Origin: Watersipora subatra
Lineage: Eukaryota; Bryozoa; Gymnolaemata; Cheilostomatida; Watersiporidae
Assembly (NCBI RefSeq): GCF_963576615.1
Contig: NC_088714.1
Coordinates: 39,966,572-40,030,571, forward strand
Direction of reading: 5' to 3'
DNA: 64,000 nucleotides
Each line of letters begins with the position of its first letter. Within the stretch, counting starts at the first letter, position 1. Positions 1-11,300 of this stretch are shown here, piece after piece. Under the pieces are notes generated by a model. It worked only from the letters and a program-made list of their open reading frames with translations, was not told the origin of the DNA and made no database searches. The translations under genes were made by a program, and so were the position numbers.

Positions 1-618
1 ACAGTAATATTACCATTTTGATAGAGTTTTAAAAAAGTTTGTGAATAATTTTTATTTTGTACTAATTCATATTGTTGTAAAGTGATGGTTTTCATTATAA
101 TTAAAATCACTTTATTTTAATGTATTTTGGATTAAATTATAAAACAGATTTACTGTAGTTAGCTAGACAATTATCGCAAAGAAATAAGAATACCATTCGA
201 TTTCAAGTTCAGAATTTTTGCTCTGTTTCTAAAGCAATGAGGTCTAGATAGTGTCTGAGTTCAGAAAGTTTGTTTGTTCGTTCAGAAAGTTTGTTTGTTT
301 GTTCAGAAAGTTTGTTTGTCATAAAAAAAAGTCAGACTTCTTTACTCACATTCACATTTTTTGAGATTTGAGATGCTCCAAAATTATGGGTAGACTGTAC
401 CAATACGTGCAAAAGCCTTGAACTCGCCTCTGCTGCGGTGCAACACCCATGAAACTTAAGCTATATTTCTTTAGCTTTGATAGAGTCGTATGTAACTAAC
501 ATGTTGAAATAACCTACATGTATGATACCAATCTTTTAAATCAATGGGCCTTATTGGTTCATTTTCTGGCTTTCTTAATCATATCTCAGTTACTAATGCT
601 TGCCTAATACTTTTCCAG
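1..618. other. T-box gene upstream intron
   Basis: This is AT-rich sequence before the T-box exon. No coding exon of the T-box was found here, so the preceding exons lie left of the window. The only structure is a threefold 21-bp tandem repeat at 260-320. Confidence 0.5.
260..320. repeat. 21-bp tandem repeat, 3 copies
   Basis: The unit TTCAGAAAGTTTGTTTGTT(C/T)G starts at 260, 281 and 302. The repeat is short and nearly perfect and lies inside the T-box upstream intron. Confidence 0.85.
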
Positions 619-805
619 ATCACAAAGTTGAAAATTGACAGCAACCCTTTTGCAAAAGGATTTCGAGACTCTGCCAGAATCACACAGATGGATAGAGAAA
701 GTGTGGATTTGCTAATAAAGGCATCAAGGAATGGCTATCCTCAGATACCAACATCTCACGTACCATCCATCTTCCCAGAACAACTTCATTTGCCCATCCT
801 CCAGT
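619..805 (+). CDS. Tbx20: T-box gene: exon with C-terminal end of the T-box
   Basis: The exon has 187 bases and ends in phase 1. It carries the DNA-contacting NPFAKGFRD motif followed by a linker that leaves the domain (ASRNGYPQIPTSHVPS). The acceptor AG is at 617-618 and the donor GT at 806-807. The open frame upstream of 619 reads intron and is not conserved. Confidence 0.85.
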
Positions 806-1639
806 GTAAGAGCTCTTGGCCTTTTTAATGTATACCAACTCGAAAATGTTTGAAATCCGTAAACCAATATGGCACAAATTGCTAGTCTATGAGACAATAA
901 GCTAATAGATGATGAGTCAGAGGACGCACCCATAACACACAAGTTTTTATAAACTCTAAAACATGTAATCTATAAAGCATGACATCATTTTTATGCTCAT
1001 TTTTAATGAAATCATAAATGCATTACAAAAACATCCATCATAACTACATTTAAGTTTGGACATATACAATGTTACCTAGTGTATAATTTGTTCAGATTGT
1101 ACATCCATTTCAATCGCTATGAGCATAAGTTCGAAATGAGCAGACCAGTTTTAAATTCTAATTATTACAATCAGCAACAGACTCGTGCTAAATGCAGTTG
1201 CTGCTGCGATAGCATGCCTAGGCAATCTTGTGCTGCGGTAGCATGCCTAGGCAATCTTGTGCTGCGATAGCATGCCTAGGCAATCTTTTACCACTCAATT
1301 TCACTCATTTTTAATTTATTGATAGGAGTAGGCAACTCCATATGCCAACCTGGCATTCCTAATAAACATAGAATTGTAAAGAGCTCATTTTATTTACAAT
1401 TTGCTAATATACAATTTCCCCAATTTATTGCAGCTACAATGACATCAAAGTATCCATCACTATTACCGTTGCCACCACCTACTCTCACTAGTCACCGAGA
1501 TGGCATGCACAAGGACTTTTTAAAAGCCTACCTTGACAAACTAACGGGTAGCACAAACATTCTAACACCTCCATACAAGGCGCCCACGATGCAAGCTCTC
1601 AAAGCAGCTCAACTACGGTTCAACCCATACCGACAATGA
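619..1639 (+). CDS. Tbx20: T-box transcription factor, Tbx20-like, 3' portion (two exons)
   Basis: This is the end of a gene encoding a T-box DNA-binding transcription factor of the nucleus. Exon 1 (619-805) follows the acceptor CTTTTCCAG and encodes ITKLKIDSNPFAKGFRDS, the conserved C-terminal strand and helix of the T-box. It ends at the donor GTAAGA. Exon 2 (1434-1639) follows TTTATTGCAG and runs to the TGA at 1637. The exon junction is phase 1 on both sides. From family knowledge, the stretch after FRDS (ARITQMDRESVDLLI) resembles the Tbx20/H15 subfamily and not the Tbx2/3, Tbx1, Tbx15/18 or Brachyury types. The rest of the T-box lies left of the window. The tail after the T-box (about 110 residues) is short for vertebrate Tbx20. 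The family is certain; the Tbx20 assignment is likely. Confidence 0.85.
1203..1288. repeat. 29-bp tandem repeat, 3 copies, with GCCTAGGC palindrome
   Basis: The unit begins GCTGCGATAGCATGCCTAGG and starts at 1203, 1232 and 1261. Each copy holds the palindromes GCATGC and GCCTAGGC. It lies in the intron between the two T-box exons (806-1433), which otherwise shows no feature. Confidence 0.85.
1434..1639 (+). CDS. Tbx20: T-box gene: terminal exon with stop
   Basis: The acceptor is the pyrimidine-containing TTTATTGCAG ending at 1433. The first two bases complete the codon left open by the previous exon. The exon encodes about 68 residues, Pro/Leu/Thr-rich at first (LLPLPPPTLTSHRD) and then a possible amphipathic stretch (DFLKAYLDKL), and ends NPYRQ-stop. 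No named domain is recognised. A polyadenylation signal AATAAA lies at 2009-2014. Confidence 0.75.
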
Positions 1640-2008
1640 CCAGCTGATCATCTCATACCTGCCTACATACCGGCTGGTACTGGAATAACTCATACAAGCA
1701 GACATCAGCTCATTAACCCATACAAACACTGACAGTGACTAGTGTATACTGACCCGAGTGCTAACTGAAGGAGGATATATTCTTTGTATAGTTTACCCTG
1801 TGACCTAACAATATTCTCTTTGTCTAGCTCAAAGCGTATTACACTCAGCAGCAAAACACTGCGTTGCAGCTACAATGTTACATAAATGTTATTTATTATT
1901 TCATGTTATTTTTTTTAATATGCTTTGTCACTAGTATTATTTCTTGATGAGTTCTAATCAGATAGCGAAAAGATATGAATCTCTATTCTATTTTCATAAT
2001 AACAAAGA

Positions 2009-2014
2009 ATAAAA
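2009..2014 (+). promoter_or_regulatory. candidate polyadenylation signal of the T-box gene
   Basis: An AATAAA hexamer lies about 370 bases after the T-box stop codon. The 1640-2120 stretch is otherwise non-coding and probably 3' UTR. On the opposite strand an AATAAA (plus-strand TTTATT near 1892) could serve the convergent minus-strand exon, so the two 3' ends may overlap. Confidence 0.35.
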
Positions 2015-2120
2015 TAATAGATGTCATACATAAAAAGAAACAGTGTGTGGAAGTTTCCTTGTTTACCGCATACTTTACAGAACAACAAAACGCTATAAAA
2101 TGTTGTTTCTTATGGGAAAG

Positions 2121-2219
2121 TTAGCTAAATATTTCCTCAGCCTCGTCCTTTTCATCTTCGGAGAATATTCCATCATCATCTGGACTATCTTGAAAAATCT
2201 CCTCATCGCCATCCTTGGC
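2121..2219 (-). CDS. acidic C-terminal exon of an unidentified minus-strand gene
   Basis: Reading leftward, an acceptor TATTTTAG (AG at 2221-2220) is followed by 32 sense codons and TAA (2123-2121). The peptide is strongly acidic (DGDEEIFQDSPDDDGIF, then SEDEKDEAEEIFS). An Asp/Glu/Ser C-terminus with embedded Phe is common in nuclear and nucleolar proteins, but the protein itself is not recognised. No upstream exon was found between 2220 and 7800. It converges on the T-box gene. The acceptor has a weak pyrimidine tract. The biased, sensible composition is the main support. It could instead be a chance open frame. Confidence 0.4.
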   Translation of the reverse strand, partial: AKDGDEEIFQDSPDDDGIFSEDEKDEAEEIFS

Positions 2220-3060
2220 CTAAAATACCATTGTTTAAAACCTTACTAATATAACAGCGTAGAGGTTGAATGCACTACCATATATCCCCACATATAAGCC
2301 TATCTCGCATATAAGCCAACCCGAGAAAAACAGCCCCGAAATCAAGGGATATATAAGAACTCGCAGATAAGCTGACCCTATAAATTATAACACGCCGTAT
2401 GTACCTGTCAAAGCAGAAGGTTGCAGAGATAGAGTGGCTTTTGCAGGCCTAATACAAAACGCTTCTAATCGATGAGTAGTCGTATAATTAGCCTATTGCG
2501 TCTCTACTTAATTGAAAGGAAGCGATCAACTGTTGGTGTTGAGCCAATAAAAAACATGTTTGCATCACACGCCGCCATCAGTTTCGCTTTGCAATGACAC
2601 ATTTTTAAAGCTATTTCTTCTTCCCGATGAGCAAACGCATTGCAGCTACGTAGGTTTCACAAGTTGCAGACCAATGGACTTCTGATGATTACGTATCTAT
2701 TTGGCAATAGTAGTAGTGTCAGTGAGTGTTTATTTTTGACAGTAATATCAAAAGCTATAATAATAGTGGTAACTCGTCTGAGTCAAAACAGGCGTAACTT
2801 GTCAACCACGGTAGTATGAAGATGACAAAAAGTGTCCAAACTCATTCACCAACACATTTGTGGCCTTTTATGGCATAAGATGATGAGACATATTACGCTA
2901 ATTAATTTGGTCAAATGTTATGAAAACTTATATGTGTCAATGCAAAATATTTAGTTTTATTGAATATTTAATTGTTTACGTAAAAGATTTTAAGCCCAAA
3001 GTTATGTTCAACATAGCCTACAAAGTTTGAAGAGCCTGGAAGCAATGCAGTTTTGCACGT
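2220..3060. other. intergenic or intronic, no gene seen
   Basis: This is AT-rich non-coding sequence. A short stretch (2281-2390) repeats the theme CATATAAGCC / AGATAAGCTGACCC, probably a decayed MITE. Nothing else is identifiable. Confidence 0.4.
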
Positions 3061-3069
3061 GAAAATGAA

Positions 3070-3440
3070 GAGGTTGCAAAAATGATATAACTTTTCTCCT
3101 TTTTCTGATCAATTTCACTGGTTTTATAGACTATAATTTGCGTTAATTTTACAATAAGTTGATAGGGAGCGCACATCTTCGACGTTCATTTACAACCATT
3201 TGCTTATTTCTTCTAAACAGTAGAGTCTATTCTGAGAAGTAAAACACCAAATATTTTATACGTCTACAATAAAACGGAAAAAAAATGTTTTCTTATAAAA
3301 AAGCGGTAGCCTACTACCTATCGTCTATTTGTATCCAGAAGCCAGGGTTACGATAAAAGATAACTTTGGACGATCCTTCAACTCATAACATTCAGATCGG
3401 TAGAATGACACTGTAACACCTGCACCAATTGATCGCCTTA
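3070..3440. repeat. dispersed repeat family R1, copy 1
   Basis: This is similar over about 350 bases to 42345-42690. Both share CACTGGTTTT, the GATAGGG block, the CATTTGCTTA-type block and the CATTCAGAT(C/T)GGTAGA block in the same order with scattered differences. There is no coding capacity. The open frame at 3325-3591 on the minus strand runs through this repeat and is not a gene. Confidence 0.6.
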
Positions 3441-3639
3441 AAGCATTTACGAACAACAAGATTGTCAAGCGTATTACCTGTCTAGGAATGATTGCATAAT
3501 TAAATCTCCAAGTTTTCTCATGTAAATATTTGATTGTCACTATAGTAAGCTTCATCCGTATGTCTTCGATTCGCAAAATTATGCTGAGCACGCAATGCTA
3601 CTCTCAGTCCTACTACACTAGATGAATGCCAAGCGTTGC

Positions 3640-3900
3640 ACAGGTAATAAAAAAGTCTTTGGACAGAAAACTTATTTCTATTTAACATATACAACATTTA
3701 CCATTCTAACTTGTAAACTTCATATCATGAGAAAAGTATTTTGTGTGCAGTTCAAATAAATTAAGAAAAAAAACAACTTTAAAGGTTTTTAAACTTTTTC
3801 AACAACCGTAACTTTTAAATTTTGTATAATGAAAGAAGTGTTTTGTTGAAATAAATTAGGAGGAAAAATAAAACTCTAAAGGTGTTTAAATGTAAATCTG
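3640..3900 (+). repeat. partial copy of dispersed repeat family R2
   Basis: It contains the family's internal part: AAAAGTCTTTGGACAGAAAA, then ATTTAACATAT, then the CTTCATATCATGAG motif and AAAAACAACTTTAAAGG. It lacks the CTAGCTGTGCTACCCGG head seen in the fuller copy at 4809-5250. Confidence 0.55.
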
Positions 3901-4450
3901 AAATAATTAGCAAGCAATGGCTAAATATAGTCTGTTTTGCTATGATTACAAAACAGAAAAAAAATTATCATGAAAATTATTTGGTATACAATTATATGAT
4001 TTTAGTTCGTTTTAGTGTTGGCATCATAAAGTGAAAATATCGTATAGACGTATAGGGTGATATAGAAACCCATAGTAAATATCTAATGCAACAACCTCCT
4101 AGTAAAAATCATCATCATTAAAAAATAGTAACGCTGAAAACGGATAACGCTGAACTGACAGCGACAAAAAAGCATATGGACATTTTCGTTATTTCGTTGT
4201 AATCAGTACAAGAATCGCCAAATTTCAATTTCGAAAGAAATTATTGCTGATATCATATGGTGGAAAACAAATTTGCCCTGCTATGGTGAGGATGAAAAAG
4301 CATCGTGTTTCATAGAGTTGGGCAAAAAATATTTCATAACATTGCACATCATAACCTGTGGGAGCAATGTATCAATTAATACATCATTTAGCGCGTGCAA
4401 TCGAGAAAAGGATATAGGGCTACAGTATATAATAAGAGCAATAGAATTCC
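3901..4450. other. no feature seen
   Basis: This is AT-rich intergenic DNA without recognisable coding or repeat structure. The open frame at 4273-4512 shows no domain and runs into the SINE-like segment. Confidence 0.4.
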
Positions 4451-4452
4451 AA

Positions 4453-4530
4453 GGACTAGGTAGCTCAGTGGTTAAATGCGTGAGTAAAAACTTGTGGTTG
4501 CAACCTTCATGAGTTCAAATCCAACATGAG
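4453..4530 (+). repeat. tRNA-derived SINE head
   Basis: The sequence TAGCTCAGTGGTTAAA (4461-4476) matches an RNA polymerase III A box. GAGTTCAAATCC (4511-4522) matches a B box. The spacing of about 50 bases is like a tRNA with a long variable arm. The flanks do not form a clean acceptor stem, so this is a tRNA-related SINE head and not a tRNA gene. It runs into a terminal inverted repeat at 4556. Confidence 0.55.
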
Positions 4531-4555
4531 GTGAGATTTTTATTCTAAGATTTTA

Positions 4556-4700
4556 AGGCTGCGATTAACTGTTCGTTTTTTAGCTTTTAAGAGCTTGTAA
4601 TCACATTTCCACATATTTGGCACTTACAACACAACAGAGTAAGACATGGTGAATCTTTTGATACCAAATAACTGTAATGTGAATTTTGTTGCAAGTCAAC
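4556..4700. repeat. solitary end of the GTTGACTTGCAAC TIR element
   Basis: The block begins GGCTGCGATTAACTGTTCG and ends GTTGCAAGTCAAC. It matches the right terminal inverted repeats of the full elements at 43969-44837 and 53566-54437. The matching left end is absent, and the tRNA-like head sits where the element body should be. Confidence 0.6.
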
Positions 4701-4808
4701 TTTTAAGATTTATATAGATTGCACAGCTACCTATTCTCTGTTTCATCGAAACAACTGGTGATCTATCACGACGAACTAGAATGTCATAGAAGTTATATAT
4801 ATAATAGA

Positions 4809-5250
4809 CTAGCTGTGCTACCCGGCGTTGCCTGGGAAATAAAAGTCTTTGGACAGAAAATTGATTTGTATTTAACATATAACAACATTTGCCATTCTAA
4901 ATTTCAAACTACATATGAGAGAAGTTTGTGTAGTTGAAATAAATTAAAAGAGAAAATAAAAACAACTGTAAAGGTTTTGAAGCTCTGTTAAACAACTGTG
5001 ACTTTCAAACTTCATATGATGAGGAAAAGGTTTTGTGCGGGACAACTAAATTAAAAATAAATATAACTGTAAAAGTTTTCAAACCATAGTAGTTTTAAAA
5101 TTTCATAACTTTTAGCTTTTCCGTTGTTTGAGATCTGAAACAGTTTTTCCCATTAGAATAAATGTATATAAATTTTAATCCATTCCAAAGCGAGAAAACA
5201 ACTTTGGTAAAGTATTTTACATTTTAAACTATAAACTGTACTGTATACTG
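4809..5250 (+). repeat. dispersed repeat family R2 (CTAGCTGTGCTACCCGG head)
   Basis: It begins CTAGCTGTGCTACCCGGCG, followed by the TTGGACAGAAAA block and several CATATGA(T/G)GAG...AAAAACAACTGTAAAGG cycles. It ends near CGAGAAAACAACTTTGG. A copy in the opposite direction lies at 26455-26954, and partial copies lie at 3640-3900, 25220-25400 and 26150-26385. It is non-coding and the superfamily is not identified. Confidence 0.6.
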
Positions 5251-5689
5251 CATACCATAAATAAAAACGTGTAGATATAGATCGTGTTTAACTTTAATAA
5301 AAGGTTTTCTATTTAAGATGATGAAAAAAAACAAAAGTAAACATTTCGTATGTTTTGCTCATAAAGCATTAAAAACATTAAAAGTCAAGAGACAATAACA
5401 AAAATTGCAGAAATTGATAAGGAAACAGCAAAAAATGCAACAGACCAGTTACATAAAAAATGGTTGGAAAAAGAAAATATAAACAGCAATGGCACATTTA
5501 CTTCAGATCTTTGAAGGAGAATCCTCCTCCCAAGACAATTTAGGGTAACTCAACTGGAGGGGTTATCTCCTTAGCAAATCTCTTCGGTAGAGGACGCCCG
5601 GTCCTAGATGGCTCCTCCTTTTTTTGTAGTTAAGAATATATGAAGTGTAAATTGCTTCTCCGTTTGTTAACGAATGCTTCCATGCTGTT

Positions 5690-5838
5690 TCCGGAGCTGT
5701 TCCAATTTCAATGTGCATGCTCCGGTTTTGTCGAGAAACGAATTTATGTTCAAGATCAGAGCCGAACAAATCTCAAAATCTTTGGTCGAAAACCGAGTTG
5801 GTCGAGAACTGAAGCGTTCGAGAACTGAGGTTTCACTG
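5690..5838. mobile_element. right end of a TA-flanked MITE (CAGTGAAACCTCAG type)
   Basis: It contains repeated TCGAGAAC / TTCGAGAACTGA motifs and ends TGAGGTTTCACTG followed by TATATA. A CAGTGAAAC terminus next to TA is what Tc1/mariner-pogo type MITEs show. A related end lies near 26580-26610. The left end was not found. Confidence 0.4.
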
Positions 5839-6420
5839 TATATAATCAGTACACAAATCACCAAATTTTAAATTAAAGATAAATTATTGTCAGTATCGTG
5901 GGGCAGAATAAATTAGCCCTAACGGAAAAACAACCAAAGAAGCATTGCGTTGCGTATACTTAAGTCCCAAAATATTTCTGAACAGAGGGATCGTAACTCG
6001 TGGACACAAGGCTAAAATAATTAGCACGCGCATGGTGTATACGGTATACTGGAATTTATGTTGTAGGAAGTATACGTTATAGAAGCGTCTACTGTATATA
6101 TATATATATATTATTAGAAATATTCTAATAACTCATTTGATTATAGTTATATTTAATAAAGCTAATAGAAGTATCACAAACATAAATATGTTCGCGTGAT
6201 CAATATAGATTTCTAGTCTGAACATAAAAGTTTATCACAGCTACCTTCAGCAAAGGTGAATCTCCCTCTTTTATCATGCAAGAGATCACATCAAAAACTA
6301 ACAAGCATGGAACAAGGCTACATGTACACATGTCATTGAAGCTAAAACTGGCTCTCACCGCAAGTCAAGAATTTTACTAGTTTGGCATACCAAGGCCACA
6401 GAAGTTTTACCAATAATAAC
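5839..6420. other. no gene; short TA microsatellite
   Basis: This is intergenic sequence with a (TA)n run near 6093-6112. No coding or mobile structure is recognised. Confidence 0.4.
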
Positions 6421-6990
6421 CACACATCATCACACATGAAGCGCTCGATGTTATATACCTACACTATCTCACCACACATCATCACACATGAAGCGCTCGA
6501 TGTTATATACCTACACTATCTCACCACACATCATCACACATGAAGCGCTCGATGTTATATACCTACACTATCTCACCACACATCATAACACATGAAGCGC
6601 TCGATGTTATATACCTACACTATCTCACCACACATCATCACACATGAAGCGCTCGATGTTATATACCTACACTATCTCACCACACATCATAACACATAAA
6701 GCGCTCGATGTTATATACCTACACTATCTCACCACACATCATCACACATGAAGCGCTCGATGTTATATACCTACACTATCTCACCACACATCATCACACA
6801 TGAAACGCTCGATGTTATATACCTAAACTATCTCACCACACATCATAACACATGAAGCGCTCGATGTTATATACCTACACTATCTCACCACACATCATCA
6901 CACATGTAGCGCTCGATGTTATATACCTACAGCATCTCACCACACATCATCACACATGAAGCGCTCGATGTTATATACTTACACTATCTC
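6421..6990. repeat. 52-bp tandem array, about 11 copies
   Basis: The unit starts CACACATCATCACACATGAA, continues GCGCTCGATGTTATATACC and ends ACACTATCTCAC. It repeats from 6421 every 52 bases with only scattered single-base differences (ATCATAAC for ATCATCAC, one TGTAGCGC, one TAAAGCGC). It is non-coding. Confidence 0.95.
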
Positions 6991-7119
6991 ACCACACTTT
7001 TGCACTACAGTATCTCAACACACTTTAGTTTGAGGATTGACTACAGTGTATCCTAGCAATATCATTCACTGTTTCCATGACGCAGATTATTCAGATTTGG
7101 AGTTGTGCGCACGTTGGGT

Positions 7120-7480
7120 TACTGCGCGATGTTTCAATGGACAGTCGCATGATGCGGATTAACGCGAGCGCTTTGTTAAAAAATATGATTTCTAGGTCAG
7201 AGGTCATAAAGGTCATAGTAACGTACACCTGCAACACCAAATCGAAATAGGAATGATTGAAGCGTTGAAAATACTTAAAATGGAACAGCTTGCACGGCAT
7301 TTTCTTGCACATAATTCGCAAGAGCAGACTTCATCTTTTGCAAGCATGAAACATTTGGTGAAAATTTGTGAATAACAAAACTCGCTTCACTTGCGGATGT
7401 TTGTTGCAAGTCATCTCGTTTGATGCAAACTTGCAGATTAACCGTGTCATGAAAACACAGTGATTGTGATGTACGGCTAA
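7120..7480. repeat. dispersed repeat family R3, copy 1
   Basis: It is similar in order and sequence to 41455-41745. Shared landmarks are GCGGATTAACG near the left, AAAATGGAA(C/T)AGCTTGC in the middle and GATTAACCGTGTCAT near the right. The GCGGATTAACG and TTAACCG ends are loosely inverted, which suggests a decayed TIR element. Confidence 0.55.
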
Positions 7481-7867
7481 AAAAGATGTCTGGCAAGTCG
7501 TCTTACTACAAAAAATTAAGCGAAAAATTCCGAATCGCAGCTAACAATTATAAGGATTATAAGTGATTATGAGGATTATAAGTGATTATAGGTGATTATA
7601 AGGATATTAACAGACATCATCAGCTTAAAGTCGGGCTATAAGTAATGAGTCGCTAATATTGAACAATATAAAACATGATTTAGTAGTCGTGTTTCCTCAC
7701 AACAACATTTAGCTGTAAATAAAATAAATGAACATACGAAGCTTAGACACACCTGCTGCTGAGGAGATGTTTCATTCAGTGCGTTGTCTGAATGTCCACT
7801 GTCTGACAGACAATGACTCACACGAGACTTGGGTACAACTTGACACTCTAGAATCAACATATTACAC

Positions 7868-8392
7868 TAGAAATTCCACTGTCATACAGCCCACGACCAA
7901 AGTAGTAATGGAAAAAAGAAAGGGTACTGTTGGTTGTCGAAAAAGTAGTTCTCAGCAGGAATTGACAGAGTATAATGTAAATGAGACTTGTTTGAGATGA
8001 TATAAAATAAATTTGAGGGAGTACGACTCTAAAAAGGCGCAACAGAAACAACAGAAATGTAACAGAAATAAATATTAATAAAATAAGTAATTAACTATCT
8101 CAAACTTATGTTTTACAATAATAATATAACTAGAAATTCCACTGTCATACAGCCCACGACCAAAGTAGTAATGGAAAAAAGAAAGGGTACTGTTGGTTGT
8201 CGAAAAAGTAGTTCTCAGCAGGAATTGACAGAGTATAATGTAAATGAGACTTGTTTGAGATGATATAAAATAAATTTGAGGGAGCACGACTCTAAAAAGG
8301 CGCAACAGAAACAACAGAAATGTAACAGAAATAAATATTAATAAAATAAGTAATTAACTATCTCAAACTTATGTTTTACAATAATAATATAA
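7868..8392. repeat. tandem duplication of a 263-bp block
   Basis: Bases 7868-8130 and 8131-8392 are nearly identical; one clear change is GAGTACGACT to GAGCACGACT. Each copy ends with about 75 bases (GTAACAGAAATAAATATTAA to ACAATAATAA) that also end the long monomer of the adjoining 2170-bp array. The block therefore marks the left border of that array. The two identical 'proteins' on its minus strand are by-products of the duplication. Confidence 0.9.
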
Positions 8393-11300
8393 ATATTAAT
8401 TCAAGCTGTAGACCTAAACTACTGTACGTAATTTAAATAACAACAGCAATAATGATATATGTTTATTATATCTCCTATTATATTGAAATGCAATATTAAA
8501 AGTAAATTGCAAGCTGCCGTGTAATATACAATTTGAAAGTTGTTTGTTGGTTAAAATAAATATTAATTCAAGCTGTAGACCTAAATTACTGTAAGTAATT
8601 AAACTAACAACAGCAATAATCAGATATGTTTATTATATATCTGAAATGCAATATTACAAGTAAAATATATTGTAATATACAGTTTGAAAGTTGGTTGTGT
8701 TGAATGTAGAACGGTTTTGACAGCGATATGTAACAGAAATAAATATTAATAAAATAAATATTTAACTATCTCAAACTTATGTTTTACAATAATAAAATAA
8801 ACATTAATGCAAGCCGTAGACCTAACCTACTGTACGTAATTTAACTAACAACAGCAATAATGAAATATGTTTATTAAATCTCTTATTACATTTTATATTG
8901 AAATGCAATATTAAAAGTAAAATGGCAAGCTGCCGTGTAATACACAATTTGAAAGTTGGTTGTTGGTTCAAATAAATATAAATTCAAGCTGTAGACCTAA
9001 ACTACTGTACGTAATTTAACTAACAACAGCAATAATCAAATATGTTTATAATAGCTCTGAAATGCAATATTACAAGTAAAATATATTGTAATATACAGTT
9101 TGAAAGTTGGTTGTGTTGAATGTAGAACAGTTTTGACAGCGATATGTAACAGAAATAAATATTAATAAAATAAATATTTAACTATCTCAAACTTATGTTT
9201 TACAATAATAAAACAAACATTAATTCAAGCCGTAGACCTAACCTACTGTACGTAATTTAACTAACAACAGCAATAATGAAATATGTTTATTAAATCTCTT
9301 ATTATATTGAAATGCAATATTAAAAGTAAAACGGCAAGCTGCCGTGTAATACACAATTTGAAAGTTGGTTGTTGGTTAAAATAAATATTAATTCAAGCTG
9401 TAGACCTAAACTACTGTACGTAATTTAACTAACAACAGCAATAATCAAATATGTTTATTATAGCTCTGAAATGCAATATTACAAGTAAAATATATTGTAA
9501 TATAGTTTGAAAGTTGGTTGTGTTGAATGCAGAACGGTTTTGACAACGATATGTAACAGAAATAAATATTAATAAAATAAACATTTAACTATCTGAAACT
9601 TATGTTTACAATAATAAAATAAATATTAATTCAAGCTGTAGACCTAGCCTACTGTACGTAATTTAACTAACAACAACAATGCCAACAATAAAGAAATATG
9701 TTTATTATATCTCTGAAATGCAATATTAAACGTTAAACGGCAAACTGATGTGTAATATACAGTTTGAAAGTTGGTTGTGTTGTGATGAATGTAGAATGGT
9801 TTTGACAGCGATATGTAGCAGAGAGCAAGCGTTGGCATTTACGCGTCTGGAAGTTTTATGCAAACTGGAGTGAAATCAAGAAATATTCTTGTCATAAAAG
9901 GGCGTTGTAGTAACGCCCTTCCTTGTAGATAAGATGTAAAGAAATCTGGCTGATGTTCTAGATAATTTGAAAAACCTTCGGTAATTGGACAAAGACGTAG
10001 GCTGATAAACTGTGTTCCACATTTTCGTACCCGTAAATCGGTCTACGCCTCAAACAGTAGACAAACAGTACACAGTAAACAGTTCTACTATCTGTCGCAC
10101 GGCTTTATTGGCGTTTCGTAGGTCGGTCGAAACTATTAATAAACCAAGGCGTTCAAGCGTTTTGTGGCGATTTGTGGCAAGACTTTATCGTTCTATTCTC
10201 TGTCGCTCGGCGTTTCAATTTCCGGTCTTAACTTTTATTAAACGAAGCTTTTCAAGCGTTTTGTGACGATTTTCGTCCTAATAAATCTGTCTATTTATGT
10301 ATAATCCGATCAGATGGGTTAGTTTTAGGAATTTGCGTCAACATTTCAAAGGCTTGGTAACATATTTAAATAGGTTTATATGCGTTTTGTATTATTATTA
10401 TACTTAAACGACTTTACTGAAAAATAGTTAAATTTGTTGATAGGATTTCGTTGCAAGGGTTTGGTGACGGCCGTTAACGGATATTTTTTTGGGAGTTGTG
10501 TGCACATGTGCATTTATCATAATTCTCCCAATCAATCGTTTCACTCTTGCTTGGTCGTGGGAATATTAATTCAAGCTGTAGACCTAAACTACTGTACGTA
10601 ATTTAAATAACAACAGCAATAATGATATATGTTTATTATATCTCCTATTATATTGAAATGCAATATTAAAAGTAAATTGCAAGCTGCCGTGTAATATACA
10701 ATTTGAAAGTTGTTTGTTGGTTAAAATAAATATTAATTCAAGCTGTAGACCTAAATTACTGTAAGTAATTAAACTAACAACAGCAATAATCAGATATGTT
10801 TATTATATATCTGAAATGCAATATTACAAGTAAAATATATTGTAATATACAGTTTGAAAGTTGGTTGTGTTGAATGTAGAACGGTTTTGACAGCGATATG
10901 TAACAGAAATAAATATTAATAAAATAAATATTTAACTATCTCAAACTTATGTTTTACAATAATAAAATAAACATTAATGCAAGCCGTAGACCTAACCTAC
11001 TGTACGTAATTTAACTAACAACAGCAATAATGAAATATGTTTATTAAATCTCTTATTACATTTTATATTGAAATGCAATATTAAAAGTAAAATGGCAAGC
11101 TGCCGTGTAATACACAATTTGAAAGTTGGTTGTTGGTTCAAATAAATATAAATTCAAGCTGTAGACCTAAACTACTGTACGTAATTTAACTAACAACAGC
11201 AATAATCAAATATGTTTATAATAGCTCTGAAATGCAATATTACAAGTAAAATATATTGTAATATACAGTTTGAAAGTTGGTTGTGTTGAATGTAGAACAG

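Noticed and set aside
4453-4530. Functional tRNA gene
   Set aside because: A and B boxes are present, but no consistent acceptor and anticodon stems can be drawn. It is better explained as a SINE head.
9840-10562. Helitron 3' end in the 2170-bp tail (hairpin AAGGGCGTT...)
   Set aside because: No CTRR terminus follows the hairpin and no TC start is evident, so a Helitron call is not supported by sequence alone.
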